Assembly (NCBI GenBank): GCA_036000105.1
Contig: DASYGE010000010.1
Coordinates: 73,878-137,877, forward strand
DNA from: DASUBN01 sp036000105
GTDB taxonomy: Bacteria > Pseudomonadota > Gammaproteobacteria > Natronospirales > REEB76
Length of the DNA: 64,000 nt
Reading direction: 5' to 3'
The translations under genes and the position numbers were made by a program. Below the pieces are notes generated by a model. That model searched no databases and was not told the DNA's origin. It saw only the letters and a list, made by a program, of their open reading frames with translations. Below are positions 6,999-16,199 of the stretch, in pieces. Positions within the stretch are counted from its first letter, which is position 1. Every line of letters starts with the position of its first letter.

Positions 6999-7598
6999 AT
7001 GCAGATCGAGACTATGCACAAACTGGAAAGAAAAGACCTGTGGGGCCTGGAAGAGTACGCCCAGAAGCGTCCTGCGTTCCGGGAAGAGATCATCACCCAC
7101 AAGCGCGCCCGCACCCTACACATCGGCCCCAACCTGACGCTGTTGTTCGAGGACCGCTTGACCATGCAGTACCAGGTGCAGGAGATGCTGCGGGCCGAGC
7201 GCATCTTCGAGAGCCACGGCATCCAGGAGGAACTGGACGCCTATAACCCCTTGATCCCGGACGGCCGCAACTGGAAGGCCACCCTGCTGGTGGAGTTCGC
7301 CGACGAGGCGGAGCGTCGCCAGGCCTTGACGCGCCTCATCGGCGTCGAGCGCCAGGTATGGATGCAGGTGGCCGGCCACGGGCGCATCAGCCCCATCGCC
7401 GACGAGGACATGGAGCGGGAGACCGAGGAGAAGACCTCGGCGGTGCACTTCCTGCGCTTCGAGCTGACGGCCGAGATGGTCAAATCCCTGAAACAGGGTG
7501 CTGCTCTCGATGCAGGCGCAGACCACGCTAATTACAAGCACGAAGTGAAGCCGGTACCCGATGTTCTTCGCAAGGCGCTCCTCGCCGATTTGGATTAA
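6999..7598 (+). CDS. DUF3501 family protein
   Basis: 199 residues. Conserved blocks recognised from this uncharacterised family are EEYAQKRPAFREEIITHKRAR, LHIGPNLTLLFEDRLTMQYQ, QEELDAYNPLIPDGRNWKAT and EEKTSAVHFLRFEL. It has no signal peptide or membrane helix and is rich in charged residues, so it is cytosolic. It starts 2 bp after the EncFtn-like stop, so the two are surely cotranscribed. From memory, DUF3501 genes often neighbour rubrerythrin and HdrD-like genes, which agrees with this context. Function unknown; an iron/peroxide-related accessory role is inference. An internal ATG at 7014 (MHKLERKDLW) is an equally good start. Confidence 0.85.
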   Translation: MQIETMHKLERKDLWGLEEYAQKRPAFREEIITHKRARTLHIGPNLTLLFEDRLTMQYQVQEMLRAERIFESHGIQEELDAYNPLIPDGRNWKATLLVEFADEAERRQALTRLIGVERQVWMQVAGHGRISPIADEDMERETEEKTSAVHFLRFELTAEMVKSLKQGAALDAGADHANYKHEVKPVPDVLRKALLADLD

Positions 7599-7670
7599 AT
7601 CCTCCCTGCCTTAATCTCTAGGTTCGGGTTAGAATCGCTGAAATAACCTTTCAGGGACTTCCCGAATCGC

Positions 7671-9557
7671 ATGGCTTCCAAATACGATGCCGCAGACATC
7701 GAGGTCCTCTCGGGCCTCGACCCGGTGCGCAAGCGCCCGGGCATGTATACCGACACCTCCCGTCCCAACCACCTCGCCCAGGAAGTCATCGACAACAGCG
7801 TGGACGAGGCCATCGTCGGCCACGCCAAGAAGATCGAGGTCATCGTCCATAAGGACGGTTCCCTGTCGGTGCAGGACGACGGCCGCGGCATGCCGGTGGA
7901 CGTGCACCCCAAGGAGAAGATCACCGGCGTGGAGCTGATCCTCACGCGGCTGCACGCGGGCGGCAAGTTCTCCGACAAGAACTACCAGTTCTCCGGCGGC
8001 CTGCACGGCGTGGGCGTCTCGGTGGTGAACGCGCTCTCCAGCAAGCTGGAGGTGTGGGTCAAGCGCAACGGCACCCGCTACCACATGGGTTTCAAGGACG
8101 GTAAACGGGTCACCAAGCTGGAAGAGCAGGGCGACGTGGGCAAGGCCAACACCGGCACCCTGCTGCGCTTCTGGCCGGACCCCAAGTATTTCGACAGCCC
8201 GAAGTTCTCCATCCCCAAGTTGAAGCACGTGATGCGCGCCAAGGCGGTGCTCTGTCCGGGGCTCACGGTCAAGTTCATCAACGAACAGACCCTGGAGAAG
8301 GAGGAGTGGCATTACGTCGGCGGCCTCAAGGATTATCTGATCGAATCACTGGAAGGAGCAGACTTCCTGCCGGACGAGCCCTTCACCGGCAGCATGAAAG
8401 GCGAGAAGGAAGCGGTGGACTGGGCGGTGCTATGGCTGCCGGAAGGCGGCGAGGTGTTCGCCGAGAGCTACGTGAACCTGATCCCCACGGTCCAGGGCGG
8501 CACCCATGTGAACGGTCTGCGCACCGGCATCACCGACGCGGTGCGGGAGTTCTGCGAGTTCAGGAACCTGGTGCCCCGGGGTGTGAAGTTGGCGCCGGAA
8601 GACATCTGCGACAAGGCGGCTTACGTCCTGTCGGTCAAGATGGGCGACCCGCAGTTCTCGGGCCAGACCAAGGAGCGCCTCTCATCCCGCGAGTCCGCCA
8701 CCTTCGTGGGCGGCGTGGTGAAAGACTCCCTGGCGCTCTGGCTCAACCAGCACACGGAAGCGGGTGAGCAGATCGCCCAGCTCGCCATCGAGAGCGCCCA
8801 GCAGCGCCTCAAGGTCAGCAAGCAGGTGGTGCGCAAGAAGGTCACCGCCGGTCCGGCCTTGCCCGGTAAGCTCGCGGACTGCACCAGCGGTGAACCGGAG
8901 CGTTCCGAGCTCTTCCTGGTGGAAGGCGATTCCGCCGGTGGCTCCGCCAAGCAGGCCCGAGACCGGGAGTTCCAGGCCATCCTGCCGCTACGCGGCAAGA
9001 TATTGAACACCTGGGAAGTAGATGCAGGCGAGATACTGGCTTCCGAGGAAGTGCACAACATCAGCATCGCCTTGGGCGTCGAGCCAGGCTCATCGAAACT
9101 CGACGGCCTGCGCTATCACAAGATCTGCATCCTGGCGGACGCGGATTCCGACGGCAAGCACATCGCGACGCTGCTCTGCGCGCTGTTCGTGCGGCATTTC
9201 CGGCCGCTGGTGACCGCGGGCCATGTGTTCGTGGCCATGCCGCCGCTGTTCCGCATCGACATCGGCAAGCAGGTCTTCTACGCCCTGGACGAGGACGAGA
9301 AGAAGGGCGTGCTGGATCGCATCGTTGCCGAGAGGCTCAAGGGCAAGCCTACGGTGACCCGCTTCAAGGGCCTGGGCGAGATGAATCCCCAGCAGCTCCG
9401 GGAGACCACCATCGATCCGGACACCCGGCGCCTGGTGCAGCTGACCCTGGAAGCCAAAGACAACACCGACAAGCTCATGGACATGTTGCTGGCCAAGAAG
9501 CGGGCGGGTGATAGAAAAGAATGGTTAGAGAAGAAAGGCAACCTTGCAGAGATCTAG
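7671..9557 (+). CDS. parE: DNA topoisomerase IV subunit B
   Basis: 628 residues, the length of ParE rather than of GyrB. The GHKL ATPase domain shows EVIDNSVDEA, DDGRGMPVD and SGGLHGVGVSVVNALS; the Toprim domain shows EGDSAGGSAKQARDREFQAILPLRG cut by LNTWEV, and DADSDGKH for metal binding. With ParC it decatenates daughter chromosomes. The ATG at 7671 fits the family start (MASKYDAADIEVLSGLDPVRKRPGMY). A long palindrome begins 2 bp after the stop and separates it from parC, which lies in the same direction. Confidence 0.97.
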   Translation: MASKYDAADIEVLSGLDPVRKRPGMYTDTSRPNHLAQEVIDNSVDEAIVGHAKKIEVIVHKDGSLSVQDDGRGMPVDVHPKEKITGVELILTRLHAGGKFSDKNYQFSGGLHGVGVSVVNALSSKLEVWVKRNGTRYHMGFKDGKRVTKLEEQGDVGKANTGTLLRFWPDPKYFDSPKFSIPKLKHVMRAKAVLCPGLTVKFINEQTLEKEEWHYVGGLKDYLIESLEGADFLPDEPFTGSMKGEKEAVDWAVLWLPEGGEVFAESYVNLIPTVQGGTHVNGLRTGITDAVREFCEFRNLVPRGVKLAPEDICDKAAYVLSVKMGDPQFSGQTKERLSSRESATFVGGVVKDSLALWLNQHTEAGEQIAQLAIESAQQRLKVSKQVVRKKVTAGPALPGKLADCTSGEPERSELFLVEGDSAGGSAKQARDREFQAILPLRGKILNTWEVDAGEILASEEVHNISIALGVEPGSSKLDGLRYHKICILADADSDGKHIATLLCALFVRHFRPLVTAGHVFVAMPPLFRIDIGKQVFYALDEDEKKGVLDRIVAERLKGKPTVTRFKGLGEMNPQQLRETTIDPDTRRLVQLTLEAKDNTDKLMDMLLAKKRAGDRKEWLEKKGNLAEI

Positions 9558-9559
9558 TG

Positions 9560-9701
9560 CGAAATCATCTCAAAACTGCTGCGCTCGGCATGGCGTTGTT
9601 GCGCTCCGGCTCGCCGTCCTCACGTGCATAAGAGCACGCTCCGGGTGCTCGCCTCGCGCGCCTAGCCCTGCCTTCGCTCGCGACGTTTTGAGATGATTTC
9701 G
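9560..9701. repeat. 142-bp palindromic element between parE and parC
   Basis: Bounded by perfect 17-bp inverted repeats (arm CGAAATCATCTCAAAAC). The interior is GC-rich and imperfectly palindromic, with an apical hairpin GTGC-ATAAGA-GCAC and flanking CTCCGG / GCTCGCC motifs. It shares interior architecture with elements at 12051-12169 and 16200-16318, but its outer stem is different. It begins 2 nt after the parE stop, so it forms the 3' end or the intergenic RNA of that message. Confidence 0.85.
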
Positions 9702-9738
9702 AAAATCCCAAGACCTTAAGACTTCAAGAGAAGAATAT

Positions 9739-12021
9739 ATGGCTGAACAGACTTATACCGTCAAAGGCACCGAACAACAGCCTTTGAAAGTATTCACCGA
9801 GAAGGCGTACCTGGATTATTCCATGTACGTCATCCTGGACCGGGCCTTGCCCCATATAGGCGACGGACTCAAGCCTGTGCAGCGACGCATCGTCTATGCC
9901 ATGTCCGAGCTGTCTCTCGATTACCAGTCCAAGCCCAAGAAATCCGCCCGCACCGTGGGCGATGTATTGGGCAAGTACCACCCCCACGGCGACTCCGCCT
10001 GTTACGAGGCCATGGTGCTCATGGCCCAGCCTTTCTCTTATCGTTATCGCCTCATCGAGGGACAGGGTAACTGGGGTTCCCAGGACGATCCCAAATCCTT
10101 CGCCGCCATGCGTTACACCGAGGCCAAGCTCTCCAAGTATGCGGAAGTGCTCCTGTCCGAATTGGGCCAGGGCACCGTGGATTGGCAGCCGAACTTCGAC
10201 GGCACTCTGGAAGAGCCGATGCTGCTGCCCGCACGGCTGCCGAACCTGCTGCTCAACGGCACCACCGGCATCGCAGTCGGCATGGCGACCGACATCCTGC
10301 CCCACAACCTGAAAGAAGTAGCGACCGCCTGTATCCGCCTGCTGGATGAGCCCAAGGCCACGGTCAAGGATCTCTGCGAGCACGTGAAGGGCCCGGACTT
10401 CCCAACGGAAGCGGACATCATCACGCCGAAAGCGGAGATCCGGCAGATGTACGAGACTGGCTTGGGTAGCATCCGGGCCCGGGCCAAGTGGAGCCGGGAT
10501 AAGGGCACGGGCGAGATCATCATCACCGCCCTGCCTTACCAGGTGTCCGGCTCCAAGATACTGGAGCACATCGGCCAGCTGATCAACACCAAGAAGCTGC
10601 CCATGGTGGAGGACATCAGGGACGAGTCCGACCACGAGAACCCCACGCGTCTCGTGATCGTGCCCCGTTCCAACCGGGTGGATTCCGATGAACTCATGGG
10701 GCATCTCTTCGCCACCACGGATCTCGAGCGCAGCTACCGGGTGAACTTCAACGTCATCGGCCTGGACGGCCGGCCTTCGGTGAAGAACCTGAGGGAGATG
10801 CTGGAAGAGTGGTTGCAGTTCCGCCTGAAGACGGTCACACGCCGTCTCGAGTTCCGCCTGGACAAGGTGGAGAAGCGCCTGCACATCCTGGCGGCCATGC
10901 TCACCGCCTTCCTCAATATCGACGAAGTCATCGCCATCATCCGCAAGCACGATGAGCCGAAGCCCGTGCTCATGAAACGTTTCAAGCTCTCGGACATCCA
11001 GGCAGAAGCGATACTCGAACTGAAGCTGCGCCATCTCGCCAAGCTGGAAGAGATGAAGATCAAGGGCGAGCAGAAGGAGCTGGCGGCAGAGCGCAAGGCA
11101 CTGGAAGATACCTTAGGCTCCAAGGCCAAGCTCAAGAAGCTCATCCGCACCGAACTCGCAGCGGACGCCGAGACCTACGGCGATAAGCGCCGTTCGCAGC
11201 TCGTCGAGAAGGCCGCTGCGGCCCAGGCCATAGACGAGACCCAGCTCCTGCCCACGGAACCGACGACGGTGGTGCTCTCCAAGTCTGGCTGGGTGCGGGC
11301 TGCCAAGGGCCATGAGATAGACCCCACCACCCTCAGTTATAAATCCGGCGATGCCTTCCTCTCGGCTGCTTACGGCAAGAGCAACCAATCGGCGGTGTTC
11401 CTGGATTCCACCGGCCGTGTCTATACCTTACCGGCCCACACGCTGCCCTCGGCCCGCAGCCAGGGCGAGCCTCTCACGGGCCGCGTCGCGCCGCCGGACG
11501 GGGCCACGTTCGCCGGTGCGCTCATCGGTGAGCCTGCGGACCTGTGGCTGGTGGCCAGCGATTCCGGTTACGGCTTCGTGGTGAAGCTCGCGGAACTCAT
11601 CACCCGCAACCGCTCCGGCAAGGTGGTGCTCAAGGTGAAACCGGGTGCGAAGGTGTGCATCCCCGCACCGGTGAAAGATCTGAAGACGGACCTCTTGGTG
11701 GCCATCAGCAACGAGGGCCATATCCTGGCCTTCGCCGTGAAGAACCTGCCGGAGCTGGCCCGGGGCAAGGGCAACAAGATCATGGGCATCTCCACCAAGA
11801 AGCACGCCACCCGCGAGCAGTTCATGGCGGCGGTGACCAGTGTGGCGGTGAACGAAGGCCTGGTGATCGTCTCAGGGCAACGGCATATGACCCTGAGCGC
11901 AAAAGAACTCAAGGATTATCTGGGAGACCGAGGCCGCAAGGGTCTCAAGCTGCCGCGCGGCTACAGGACTGTGGATGCGATCTATCCAGAATCCAAATGG
12001 CCGGGTAGGGTCGCTAAGTAA
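9739..12021 (+). CDS. parC: DNA topoisomerase IV subunit A
   Basis: 760 residues. The winged-helix breakage-reunion domain has the catalytic tyrosine Tyr126 in AAMRYTEAKLS and the quinolone-determining region KYHPHGDSACYEAMV; Ser86 and Glu90 correspond to E. coli Ser80 and Glu84 and are wild type, so nothing suggests quinolone resistance. The tower and coiled-coil region is followed by a C-terminal beta-pinwheel (from about residue 500). It is the partner of ParE. The sequence from the element after parE to this ATG is only about 37 bp, so either parC is read through from parE or its promoter lies within or beside the palindrome. Confidence 0.97.
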   Translation: MAEQTYTVKGTEQQPLKVFTEKAYLDYSMYVILDRALPHIGDGLKPVQRRIVYAMSELSLDYQSKPKKSARTVGDVLGKYHPHGDSACYEAMVLMAQPFSYRYRLIEGQGNWGSQDDPKSFAAMRYTEAKLSKYAEVLLSELGQGTVDWQPNFDGTLEEPMLLPARLPNLLLNGTTGIAVGMATDILPHNLKEVATACIRLLDEPKATVKDLCEHVKGPDFPTEADIITPKAEIRQMYETGLGSIRARAKWSRDKGTGEIIITALPYQVSGSKILEHIGQLINTKKLPMVEDIRDESDHENPTRLVIVPRSNRVDSDELMGHLFATTDLERSYRVNFNVIGLDGRPSVKNLREMLEEWLQFRLKTVTRRLEFRLDKVEKRLHILAAMLTAFLNIDEVIAIIRKHDEPKPVLMKRFKLSDIQAEAILELKLRHLAKLEEMKIKGEQKELAAERKALEDTLGSKAKLKKLIRTELAADAETYGDKRRSQLVEKAAAAQAIDETQLLPTEPTTVVLSKSGWVRAAKGHEIDPTTLSYKSGDAFLSAAYGKSNQSAVFLDSTGRVYTLPAHTLPSARSQGEPLTGRVAPPDGATFAGALIGEPADLWLVASDSGYGFVVKLAELITRNRSGKVVLKVKPGAKVCIPAPVKDLKTDLLVAISNEGHILAFAVKNLPELARGKGNKIMGISTKKHATREQFMAAVTSVAVNEGLVIVSGQRHMTLSAKELKDYLGDRGRKGLKLPRGYRTVDAIYPESKWPGRVAK

Positions 12022-12050
12022 GGGAGTCTGTGACCCTTGGCGATTTCAAA

Positions 12051-12169
12051 GGACTGCCGATAAGCCGCTGAGACAGGGCGCAGCTGACCGAGGCGGCGTA
12101 GTTTACTCTTAGGTAAATGAGCAAGCCGAGGGAAGCTGCAACGTCGTATCAGCGGGTTATATGCAGTCC
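12051..12169. repeat. 119-bp palindromic element between convergent parC and the fimX-like gene
   Basis: 24-bp inverted repeats at 12051-12074 and 12146-12169 (arm begins GGACTGC) with four mismatches. The apical hairpin is TTTAC-TCTTAG-GTAAA. Read on the minus strand, the core (GCTCATTTAC-N6-GTAAACT) matches the element at 16200-16318, while the outer stems differ. Placed between convergent genes it could serve as a bidirectional terminator, although it lacks a T-tract. Confidence 0.8.
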
Positions 12170-12171
12170 CA

Positions 12172-14427
12172 TTACCGGGGGGCTCGAACGTCGGACATGA
12201 CGACCTCGGCTTCCTGCACGATATTACCCTGGATGAACTCGATACCCAGGGTATAGAGCACTGCCATGGTTTCGGGTTTCTCTACCCGTTCCGCCACGGT
12301 CTTGATGCCTTTTTCCTGCGCCTTGCTCACTATCGCCTTCACCATCTCGTGCTTCTTCGGATCGGTGGCCAGCACCGCGCTGATGGAGCCGTCTATCTTG
12401 AGGAAGTCCACGTCATTGATGAGTTCCAGGGTGTGCATGGGGTCGTGGCCGATGCCGAAGTGCTCTAAGGCGAAGCGGCACTTCATCTTGCGCACACTCT
12501 CGGCGAAGCTGCGGGTATCGGTCAGGTACTTCTCAGCAGATTTCTCCGGTATCTCGAACACCACGTTGGATGGGTTGACTTTGGCATTGGCCAGCAGCTT
12601 CTCGATCCAGGGCAAGAGGCCCCTGTCCGTGAGTGACTGATCGGAGAGCCGTACGAACAGGCTGCTGTTGCGCCCCTGCTTCACACGCTCCTGTATCACG
12701 CTCATGGAACCTTCCAGGATCCAGCGGTCGATGGCGGTCATCATGTTGATGCGCTCGGCGGCCGGCAGGAATTCGTTGGGCGCTATCTCCTCGTCCTTGT
12801 CGCCGCGCATGCGCACCAGCACGTCGTGCAGGTCCGTGGGTTCGCCGGTCAGGCTTGCCACCGGCTGGAAGGCGAGGATGAACTTGTTGTTCTTGAGAGC
12901 CTCGGTCAGGCGCCGCTGCCATTCGGTGTCGGTCACGCGGCCTTCCGCGTCTACAGTGGGGGGCGTCCAGCCGATCACCTTGTTGCCGCCCTGCTGCAGG
13001 GCGGTACGGTGCGCCTCTTCAGCGTCCTCCAGGAGTTTCTCCACGTTGTTGCGGCCGGAATCCACGGCCACGTAAGAGAGGCTCACGGTCATATTGGTGG
13101 ATTTGCCGCCGGCCTGGAAGATGCGGCTCGAAGCGGTGGTGCGCAGATGATCGGCCCATTCGGCCACGTCCTTCATCTTGGGGCGCACCACCAGGGCCAT
13201 GAACACCGTGCCGCCGAAGCGGGCGATGCGATCTTCCTTCGCACCCAGACTGCGGATGAGGTCTGCCAGGGCCTTGATGATGATGTCGCTGGCCAGCACG
13301 CCGACTTTCTCGGCGACCGCCGTGAACTTGTCGGGCTTGATGATGACGAGGCCCAGCACGCCCTCTTTGGGGAGATGCTGCATGGCCGCAGTCAGAGCCT
13401 CCAGGAAGAAGGTGCGGTTCATGAGGCCGGTGAACAGGTCCAGGTTCCGGTAAGTGGTGAGCTGTTGCACGCTGGCAGCGAGCTTCTGGTTGAGCTGGTC
13501 TATCTGGTGGGCCTGGGCTTCGAGCTGCTGGTTGAGCTGCTCTATCTGCTGGACCTGGGCTTCGAGCTGCTGGTTGAGACTGCCTGCCTGCACCTGGGCC
13601 TTGGCGTGCACCTTGAGCGCCAGCTCTTGGGCCTGCTGCTTCTGGGCTTGGGCCTGTTTCGCGTTCTGGTTGTCGCGGATGGAGATGGCGATGGCCGATT
13701 CACCGTCTATCTCCACCTTGGCGAATTCGAGCATCGTGTTGAGCGCTTTACCACCAGTGTGTTTGCCCTTCACCTTCAGCGGTTCCAGCTCCTGGCCCTT
13801 GCCGGCGTTCTTGAGCGCTTCCTTGAGGGGGGGCTGTGATTCGCCCTCGAACAGTTCCAGCACCGGGGTGCCTTCGACGTCGGAGCTCTCCTTGTAGCCG
13901 AAGAGATCGAGGAAGGCGGGGTTGGCCGAGAGGATGATGCCGTCGTGCACGTAACTGATGGCGTCCTTGGATTCCTTCACCACCAGGTTGATGCGCTGCT
14001 CGTACTCGTGCAGCTTGATGCTGGTCTGCTCGAAGTCACGGGCCAAGTGCAGGACTTCCAGTTCCCGCGACACCACGGCCTGCAAGTGCTCCACCTGATC
14101 CATGGAGACCAGATCACGGGCGCCAGTGTTGATGATCTCGGCGACGATGGCGGGGGAGAGACTCTTGCCGATGGCGATGATCGGCACGTTGGGCAGGGTC
14201 ATGTCCCTCAAGCGCACGATGTCCTTGAACGGTGCCGTGGGCATGCTGGTGGAACACAGGATCAGGTCCGGTTTCTGCTGGCGGAGGCTCTTCTCAGCGT
14301 CGTCCATGCTCCCCGCAAAGATCGGGCGCACGGCATGGCCCGCGTTACGCAGCGTGCTGTTCAGCATCTCGGCGTCGTTCTGGGAGGGTGCAACGACCAG
14401 GACCGGAAGGGCGCTACGTGGCGACAA
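12172..14427 (-). CDS. FimX-like REC-PAS-GGDEF-EAL protein with degenerate catalytic motifs
   Basis: 751 residues. Order: receiver-like domain (1-125), PAS domain (about 145-250), a glutamine-rich coiled coil (255-325) with 14-residue repeats LNQQLEAQVQQIEQ / LNQQLEAQAHQIDQ, GGDEF domain (330-490), EAL domain (505-745). The GGDEF signature is GGTVF (405-409) and EAL is DVL (535-537); the NxS, ExTE and DDFG motifs are RLS, EIPE and EHFG. Neither c-di-GMP synthesis nor hydrolysis is expected. This matches FimX, which binds c-di-GMP through a dead EAL domain and steers type IV pilus assembly at the pole. The only in-frame start is TTG, with GGAG 6 nt upstream; a stop lies four codons before it. 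The nearby ATG is out of frame. Confidence 0.8.
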   Translation of the reverse strand: MSPRSALPVLVVAPSQNDAEMLNSTLRNAGHAVRPIFAGSMDDAEKSLRQQKPDLILCSTSMPTAPFKDIVRLRDMTLPNVPIIAIGKSLSPAIVAEIINTGARDLVSMDQVEHLQAVVSRELEVLHLARDFEQTSIKLHEYEQRINLVVKESKDAISYVHDGIILSANPAFLDLFGYKESSDVEGTPVLELFEGESQPPLKEALKNAGKGQELEPLKVKGKHTGGKALNTMLEFAKVEIDGESAIAISIRDNQNAKQAQAQKQQAQELALKVHAKAQVQAGSLNQQLEAQVQQIEQLNQQLEAQAHQIDQLNQKLAASVQQLTTYRNLDLFTGLMNRTFFLEALTAAMQHLPKEGVLGLVIIKPDKFTAVAEKVGVLASDIIIKALADLIRSLGAKEDRIARFGGTVFMALVVRPKMKDVAEWADHLRTTASSRIFQAGGKSTNMTVSLSYVAVDSGRNNVEKLLEDAEEAHRTALQQGGNKVIGWTPPTVDAEGRVTDTEWQRRLTEALKNNKFILAFQPVASLTGEPTDLHDVLVRMRGDKDEEIAPNEFLPAAERINMMTAIDRWILEGSMSVIQERVKQGRNSSLFVRLSDQSLTDRGLLPWIEKLLANAKVNPSNVVFEIPEKSAEKYLTDTRSFAESVRKMKCRFALEHFGIGHDPMHTLELINDVDFLKIDGSISAVLATDPKKHEMVKAIVSKAQEKGIKTVAERVEKPETMAVLYTLGIEFIQGNIVQEAEVVMSDVRAPR

Positions 14428-14515
14428 GACATCTCCTCAAACTGGTCGGCTAAGTTCTTGTTCTGAACGGGTACTTTTATCCCATCCCCGGAGGTTTTTC
14501 CAGTGATTTCGGCCT

Positions 14516-15526
14516 TCAGTCGCCGCTTGTAACAGGCCCCGCGTCACCCGGTATCGGCATCTTCGACGGTGCACCGGGCACTTCCCGCACCAATTTGGGC
14601 ACCAGATAGCCCGGGAGCCGGGCACGCAGCTCAGCCATGAGCGCGACGGCTCTGGCTTCGGATACGTCGAAATGCGCGGCGCCCGCCACCGGGTCCAGCA
14701 GGTTGAGGTAGTAGGGCAGCACCGAGGCTGAGAAGAGCGCTTCGGACAGATCCGCCAGGGCTGCGGCCGAGTCGTTTACCCCCTTGAGCAGCACTGACTG
14801 GTTGAGCAAGAGAGCCCCGGTGCCGCGCAAGCGGGCGCAGGCATTCCGCAGCGCGCCATCCATCTCCCGGCCGTGGTTCATGTGCAGCACCACGACCTTC
14901 TGCAGCTTGCAGGCGGCTAGCCAGGCGACGAGGGCCTCGTCCACCCGGGAGGGCAGCACCACCGGCTGGCGGGTGTGCAACCTGAGACGCCTTATATGAG
15001 GTATGCCTTCCAAGGCATCCGCGAACGCCGCCAGTCGTTCGTCGCTCAAGGTGAGGGGATCGCCGCCGCTCAGGATCACTTCGTTGATGCTGGCATCCGA
15101 ACGCAGGTAGTCGAGCGCCTCGCGCCAGTCGTCGTTACGTGCGGTCTCGTCGGAATAGGGGAAGTGGCGCCGGAAGCAGTAGCGGCAGTGCACGCCGCAG
15201 GCGCCGGTGGCGATGAGCAGCACCCGCCCCTGGTATTTGTGCAACAGGCCCCGGGCGGCTAGGCTCGGCATGTCGCCCACCGGGTCACGGCTGAAGCCGG
15301 GTGCCTCCAGGAGTTCCTCCCCCAGGGGCAGCACTTGGCGCAGCAGCGGGTCATCGGGATCGCCCTTGCGCATCCTCGCCAGGAAGCCGCGTGGCACCCT
15401 GAGCGGGAAGCTGGCCGACGCCCGCCGGGCGGGTTCCAGCCAGCGGCTGTCCAGCTCGAGCAGGCCCAAGAGTTCTGCGGGGTCGCGTACCGCTTCCGCC
15501 ATTTCAGTCTGCCAACGGGTGCTCAT
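14516..15526 (-). CDS. epmB: EF-P (R)-beta-lysylation protein, lysine 2,3-aminomutase EpmB
   Basis: 336 residues from ATG 15526 (MSTRWQTEMAEAVRDPAELL), which fits the family N-terminus. The radical SAM cluster motif is CGVHCRYC, followed by FRRHFPY; SGGDPL and LHMNHGRE are family blocks, and a PLP-binding lysine is expected in the C-terminal part. It converts L-lysine to (R)-beta-lysine, which EpmA attaches to EF-P. It is divergent from efp, with a 104-bp intergenic region between them; epmA follows efp, so the substrate protein and both modifying enzymes lie together. The third enzyme, EpmC, is not in the window. Confidence 0.93.
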   Translation of the reverse strand: MSTRWQTEMAEAVRDPAELLGLLELDSRWLEPARRASASFPLRVPRGFLARMRKGDPDDPLLRQVLPLGEELLEAPGFSRDPVGDMPSLAARGLLHKYQGRVLLIATGACGVHCRYCFRRHFPYSDETARNDDWREALDYLRSDASINEVILSGGDPLTLSDERLAAFADALEGIPHIRRLRLHTRQPVVLPSRVDEALVAWLAACKLQKVVVLHMNHGREMDGALRNACARLRGTGALLLNQSVLLKGVNDSAAALADLSEALFSASVLPYYLNLLDPVAGAAHFDVSEARAVALMAELRARLPGYLVPKLVREVPGAPSKMPIPGDAGPVTSGD

Positions 15527-15630
15527 GTGCTTCTTCAAAGGCTGCCCGGAGACGGGCGGTAGGGTATGATTACGCGCTTTTGCGGGGCCCAATCCCCGTA
15601 TTTTATCACTTGCGGACAGCGGGATATCCC

Positions 15631-16194
15631 ATGAGTTACAGCACCAGTGAATTCAAGGCCGGTCTCAAGATCATGATGGACGGCGACCCTTATACCATCG
15701 TGGAGAACGAGTTCGTGAAGCCCGGCAAGGGCCAGGCGTTCAACCGGGTGAAGATCCGCAACCTCAAGTCCGGCAAGGTGCTGGACCGCAACATGAAGTC
15801 CGGCGAGACCGTGGAAGCAGCCGACATCGCCGAGCTGGACGTGCAGTACCTGTACAGCGACGGCCAGTTCTGGCACTTCATGAACCCGGAAAACTTCGAG
15901 CAGCTGGCCGCCGATGGCATCGCCATGGGCGACGCGAAGAACTGGCTGAAGGGCGAGGAGCTGTGCAAGATCATGCTGTGGGACGGCAAACCCCTGGCGG
16001 TGACCGCGCCCATCTTTGCCATCCTCAAGGTCACCGAGACCGACCCCGGTGTGCGCGGCGACACCGTCACCGGCGGCAACAAGCCCGCCAAGCTTGAGAC
16101 CGGCGCCACGGTGCGCGTGCCGCTATTCATCAACGAGGGCGAGTTGATCAAGGTGGACACACGCTCCTCGGAGTATGTCGCCCGCGCCAAGTAA
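15631..16194 (+). CDS. efp: translation elongation factor P
   Basis: 188 residues, three beta-barrel domains. The modified lysine is Lys33 in the loop FVKPGKGQAF (E. coli Lys34), consistent with the adjacent epmA and epmB. EF-P rescues ribosomes stalled at polyproline stretches; several proteins here (FimV, the SPOR protein, PpiA-like) have Pro-rich segments. The ATG at 15631 (MSYSTSEFKAGLKI) is the family start. A candidate -10 TATGAT lies in the divergent region, without a good -35. A 119-bp palindrome follows the stop. Confidence 0.96.
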   Translation: MSYSTSEFKAGLKIMMDGDPYTIVENEFVKPGKGQAFNRVKIRNLKSGKVLDRNMKSGETVEAADIAELDVQYLYSDGQFWHFMNPENFEQLAADGIAMGDAKNWLKGEELCKIMLWDGKPLAVTAPIFAILKVTETDPGVRGDTVTGGNKPAKLETGATVRVPLFINEGELIKVDTRSSEYVARAK

Positions 16195-16199
16195 CCTGC

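Noticed and set aside
9976..10020. Possible quinolone-resistance change in parC
   Set aside because: The residues equivalent to E. coli ParC Ser80 and Glu84 are Ser86 and Glu90, both wild type.
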